Shown here piece by piece: positions 23,789-26,154 of a stretch of DNA of 26,154 nt. Under the pieces are notes generated by a model. That model was not told the DNA's origin. It saw nothing but the letters and a program-made list of their open reading frames with translations, and made no database searches. Numbering within the stretch: position 1 is the stretch's first letter; each line of letters opens with the position of its first letter. Source of the DNA: JAAFHB01 sp038240855 (GTDB lineage: Bacteria > Bacteroidota > Bacteroidia > Bacteroidales > Prolixibacteraceae); contig JBBRGI010000008.1 in NCBI GenBank assembly GCA_038240855.1, positions 1 to 26,154 on the forward strand, in the 5' to 3' direction. Both the position numbers and the translations under genes were made by a program.

Positions 23789-26154
23789 ATGAAGGATATC
23801 ATGAACGTAAAAACCATTTTAGTTTTTCTTTTTTGCCTGATGCTGAGTTGTTCCTACGGGCAAACGGCTTCTCCAAATCTCAGGATCGTCTCCTCTCCAT
23901 CCCAAAGTTTATATACCCGGATCTACAAAACAGGAAAAACGGTGATTCCTAACGGCCGGATTATAACTCCAAATGGAAAATCAATTGAAACAGCGCCGCA
24001 CCCATTCGGATTAACCTTAAACAATGATGGAACTATTGCAGTGACGGCCAATTCAGGCACCTCGCCACTTTCGATTTCGGTGATCAAAAATCTGAAATCA
24101 GCGCACCCCACAGTTATGCAGATTCCCCCGGGTCCGTCAACGGATAAAGGTGTGCTGGCTTCTGTCTTTATGGGTTTAGCCATTTCGCCCGACAATGAAA
24201 TTGTATATGTGGCAGGAGGTCAGGAAAATAAAATATTCCTGTTTTCGATCACTTCGGGAGCAAAACTCGATTCTATAGACTGTTCTGTCGCTGAAAACGG
24301 CAGGAAAACACCGGACGGATACATCGGCGATCTGAAGCTCAGCAAGGATGGACGCTTTTTGTATGCTGTCGACCAGACTCTTTTCAGGATACTTGTAATT
24401 GACACTAAACAAAAAAAGATCATTGCAGGCGCTAAAACGGGAAGATACCCAATTGGTATTGTCCTTTCACCAGATGGGCAAAAAGTTTATGTTGCCAATG
24501 TCGGAATGTTCGAATATAGTAAAATCGGTAATATTGAGGCTGATAAGGATTATAAAAAAGCACTTGATTTCCCGCCCTTTGGCTTCGGTAGTGAGGAGAT
24601 GAAAAAAGGAACACGGATAAATTCTCTCGATATTCCGGGGCTTGGTGACCCGAATGTTCCGGAATCCTTTTCGGTCTGGTCATTTTCGATAAAAGATCCA
24701 TTCATGCCACAAATTCTCGCGAAGATAAAAACTGGTGTACCGGTAGGTGAAAACATCGAAGGAATTCCTGCCGTTGGAGGGGCCAGTCCAAATTCGCTGG
24801 CTGTAACCGACCGCTATGTTTTTGTCAGCAACGGGACAAACGATAATATTTCGGTGATTGATATTGTACAAGATACCATAGCTGCTGAGATTGCTTTAAA
24901 GCTGGATCCGGCAGTCAGGCAATTCCGGGGTGTTATTCCTTTTGGATTAGCTGTTTCGCCCGATCAGAAAAGACTTTATGTTGCAGAATCAGGGGTTAAT
25001 GCCATCGGGGTTGTCGATATTCCCACATTAAAAGTTATCGGTCATATCCCGGCAGGATGGTTTCCCTCAAAACTGGAAGTCACCTCTGACGGGAAGACAC
25101 TGGTAGTGAGCAATGCAAAGGGATATGGAAGCGGGCCAAACGGCGGTCAAAATTTCAGCGAAGGAAAATCGGGAAGCTATATTGGCAACCTTATGAAAGG
25201 TACCGTTTCGGTGATAACCATCCCGAATGACAAAAAATTACGGAGCCTTACCCAAAATGTGATCCGCAACAATTACAGGATTGAAGATTACAGCAAGGTA
25301 GTTAAGCGAAGATCAGGTAATCCGGTCCCCGTTTTTGGGGGTGAAAAGGAATCTCCAATCAAATACCTGGTTTTTATCTCAAAGGAAAACCGTACTTATG
25401 ATGAAATATTCGGTCAAATTGAAAAAGGGAAAGGTGATCCTTCCATGGCCCGTTTTGGACACGGTGCCACATTTACCAATCGCAAGGCAACATCGAAGGT
25501 TGAAAATGCCACTGTGATGCCCAATCACCTGAAACTGGCCAAAGAGTTCGCGATTTCAGATAATTTTTATGTCGATGCGGATGTTTCTGCCGACGGGCAC
25601 CGATGGCTGGTCAACACGTATCCGAACGAATGGGTTGAGGCGACAGTCCCCGCAAGTTATGGTGATAACCGCTCGTATAATCCGAAATCAAAAGCCCCCG
25701 GAAGCCTGGGTATGAATGGCTCAGCAGGAGCTATCTATCCTGAAGATTACAACGAGGCGGGCTCGATGTGGGAACATCTCGAACGGAACAAAATTGATTT
25801 CTTTAATTTTGGGTTCGGTGTGATGTTCGAACCCTCATTTTACGACGATTCCTATAAGTATACGGGAGTTAAGCATTACGTCAATTACCCTTTACCCCTT
25901 CCCATGTTCACACGCACATCGAAAATGTATCCGACTTACAATATGGCCATTCCGGATCAGTTTCGGATACATCAGTTCATCAAGGAGTTTGACGAAAAAT
26001 GGATCAGGCCGAAAGTTAACATGCCTTCAATCATTACGGTGATTATACCGAATGATCATGGTGCCGGGGAACGACCCTTGGCAGGTTATCCCTTCCGCGA
26101 AAGCTATATGGCCGACAATGACCTGGCTGTGGGACGAATCGTGGAATATTTGTC
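23789..26154 (+). CDS. Secreted YncE-like beta-propeller / alkaline-phosphatase-superfamily fusion (3' end cut)
   Basis: At least 788 residues; the frame stays open to the window end. A hydrophobic signal (VKTILVFLFCLML) is followed by SCSYGQ, a possible lipobox or signal peptidase I site. Residues about 25-500 are YncE/lactonase-type propeller repeats: AISPDNEIVYVAGG, LSPDGQKVYVANVG, AVSPDQKRLYVAES and others. From about 527 a phosphoesterase of the alkaline phosphatase superfamily begins: FISKENRTYDEIFG with E533/N534, DNFY (D591), SADGHRW (D602, H604) and IPNDHGAG (D756, H757), plausible metal ligands. This architecture is annotated elsewhere as bifunctional YncE family/alkaline phosphatase family protein; the substrate is unknown. 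Start alternatives are 23789 and 23801; the latter has AAGGA just upstream. A TAAAATTTG (23772-23780) resembles a -7 element and would favour 23801. Confidence 0.88.
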   Translation, partial: MKDIMNVKTILVFLFCLMLSCSYGQTASPNLRIVSSPSQSLYTRIYKTGKTVIPNGRIITPNGKSIETAPHPFGLTLNNDGTIAVTANSGTSPLSISVIKNLKSAHPTVMQIPPGPSTDKGVLASVFMGLAISPDNEIVYVAGGQENKIFLFSITSGAKLDSIDCSVAENGRKTPDGYIGDLKLSKDGRFLYAVDQTLFRILVIDTKQKKIIAGAKTGRYPIGIVLSPDGQKVYVANVGMFEYSKIGNIEADKDYKKALDFPPFGFGSEEMKKGTRINSLDIPGLGDPNVPESFSVWSFSIKDPFMPQILAKIKTGVPVGENIEGIPAVGGASPNSLAVTDRYVFVSNGTNDNISVIDIVQDTIAAEIALKLDPAVRQFRGVIPFGLAVSPDQKRLYVAESGVNAIGVVDIPTLKVIGHIPAGWFPSKLEVTSDGKTLVVSNAKGYGSGPNGGQNFSEGKSGSYIGNLMKGTVSVITIPNDKKLRSLTQNVIRNNYRIEDYSKVVKRRSGNPVPVFGGEKESPIKYLVFISKENRTYDEIFGQIEKGKGDPSMARFGHGATFTNRKATSKVENATVMPNHLKLAKEFAISDNFYVDADVSADGHRWLVNTYPNEWVEATVPASYGDNRSYNPKSKAPGSLGMNGSAGAIYPEDYNEAGSMWEHLERNKIDFFNFGFGVMFEPSFYDDSYKYTGVKHYVNYPLPLPMFTRTSKMYPTYNMAIPDQFRIHQFIKEFDEKWIRPKVNMPSIITVIIPNDHGAGERPLAGYPFRESYMADNDLAVGRIVEYL

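Overview
The window looks like chromosomal DNA of a Bacteroidetes bacterium, probably of the Bacteroidales/Marinilabiliales type. Evidence: several promoters fit the Bacteroidetes -33/-7 pattern (TTTG and TAnnTTTG); MraY carries a long extra loop as in that phylum; a glycine-lipid type acyltransferase pair is present; there is a short exported SPOR protein and a long PurF-like paralog. MurE carries the DNPR motif, so the peptidoglycan is predicted to contain meso-diaminopimelate. I see no rRNA, tRNA, CRISPR array, transposase or prophage gene, and no gene-free stretch longer than 300 bases.

Positions 1-15610, minus strand: a compact division and cell wall (dcw) cluster, read right to left as mraZ, rsmH, ftsL-like, ftsI, murE, mraY, murD, ftsW, murG, murC, ftsQ, ftsA, ftsZ, ftsZ. 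Gaps are 1-35 bases, with two small overlaps, so it probably forms one long operon. murF and ddl, present in the E. coli cluster, are absent here. The cluster ends in two tandem ftsZ genes; the second is cut by the window edge. The first encodes a divergent FtsZ whose C-terminus resembles the end of FtsA: an amphipathic segment followed by an acidic tail. Upstream of mraZ are four 10-base direct repeats that look like a MraZ-box array overlapping a candidate promoter.

Positions 15747-17774, plus strand: two acyltransferase genes resembling the GlsA/GlsB pair for N-acyl amino acid (glycine/ornithine) lipids, closed by a strong bidirectional terminator. Positions 17797-20246, minus strand: a SPOR-domain protein and a 633-residue PurF-like amidophosphoribosyltransferase, probably one operon with a clear promoter. 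Positions 20253-23675, plus strand: the tRNA methylthiotransferase miaB and a U32-family protein of the rRNA-hydroxylase (RlhA) type, preceded by a divergent promoter region holding two inverted repeats. Positions 23789-26154: a secreted beta-propeller/alkaline-phosphatase-superfamily fusion that runs off the window.

The best candidates for something undescribed are the tandem ftsZ arrangement with its FtsA-like tail on one copy, and the MraZ-box-like array in front of the cluster. Both rest on reading the sequence by eye; no searches were run.
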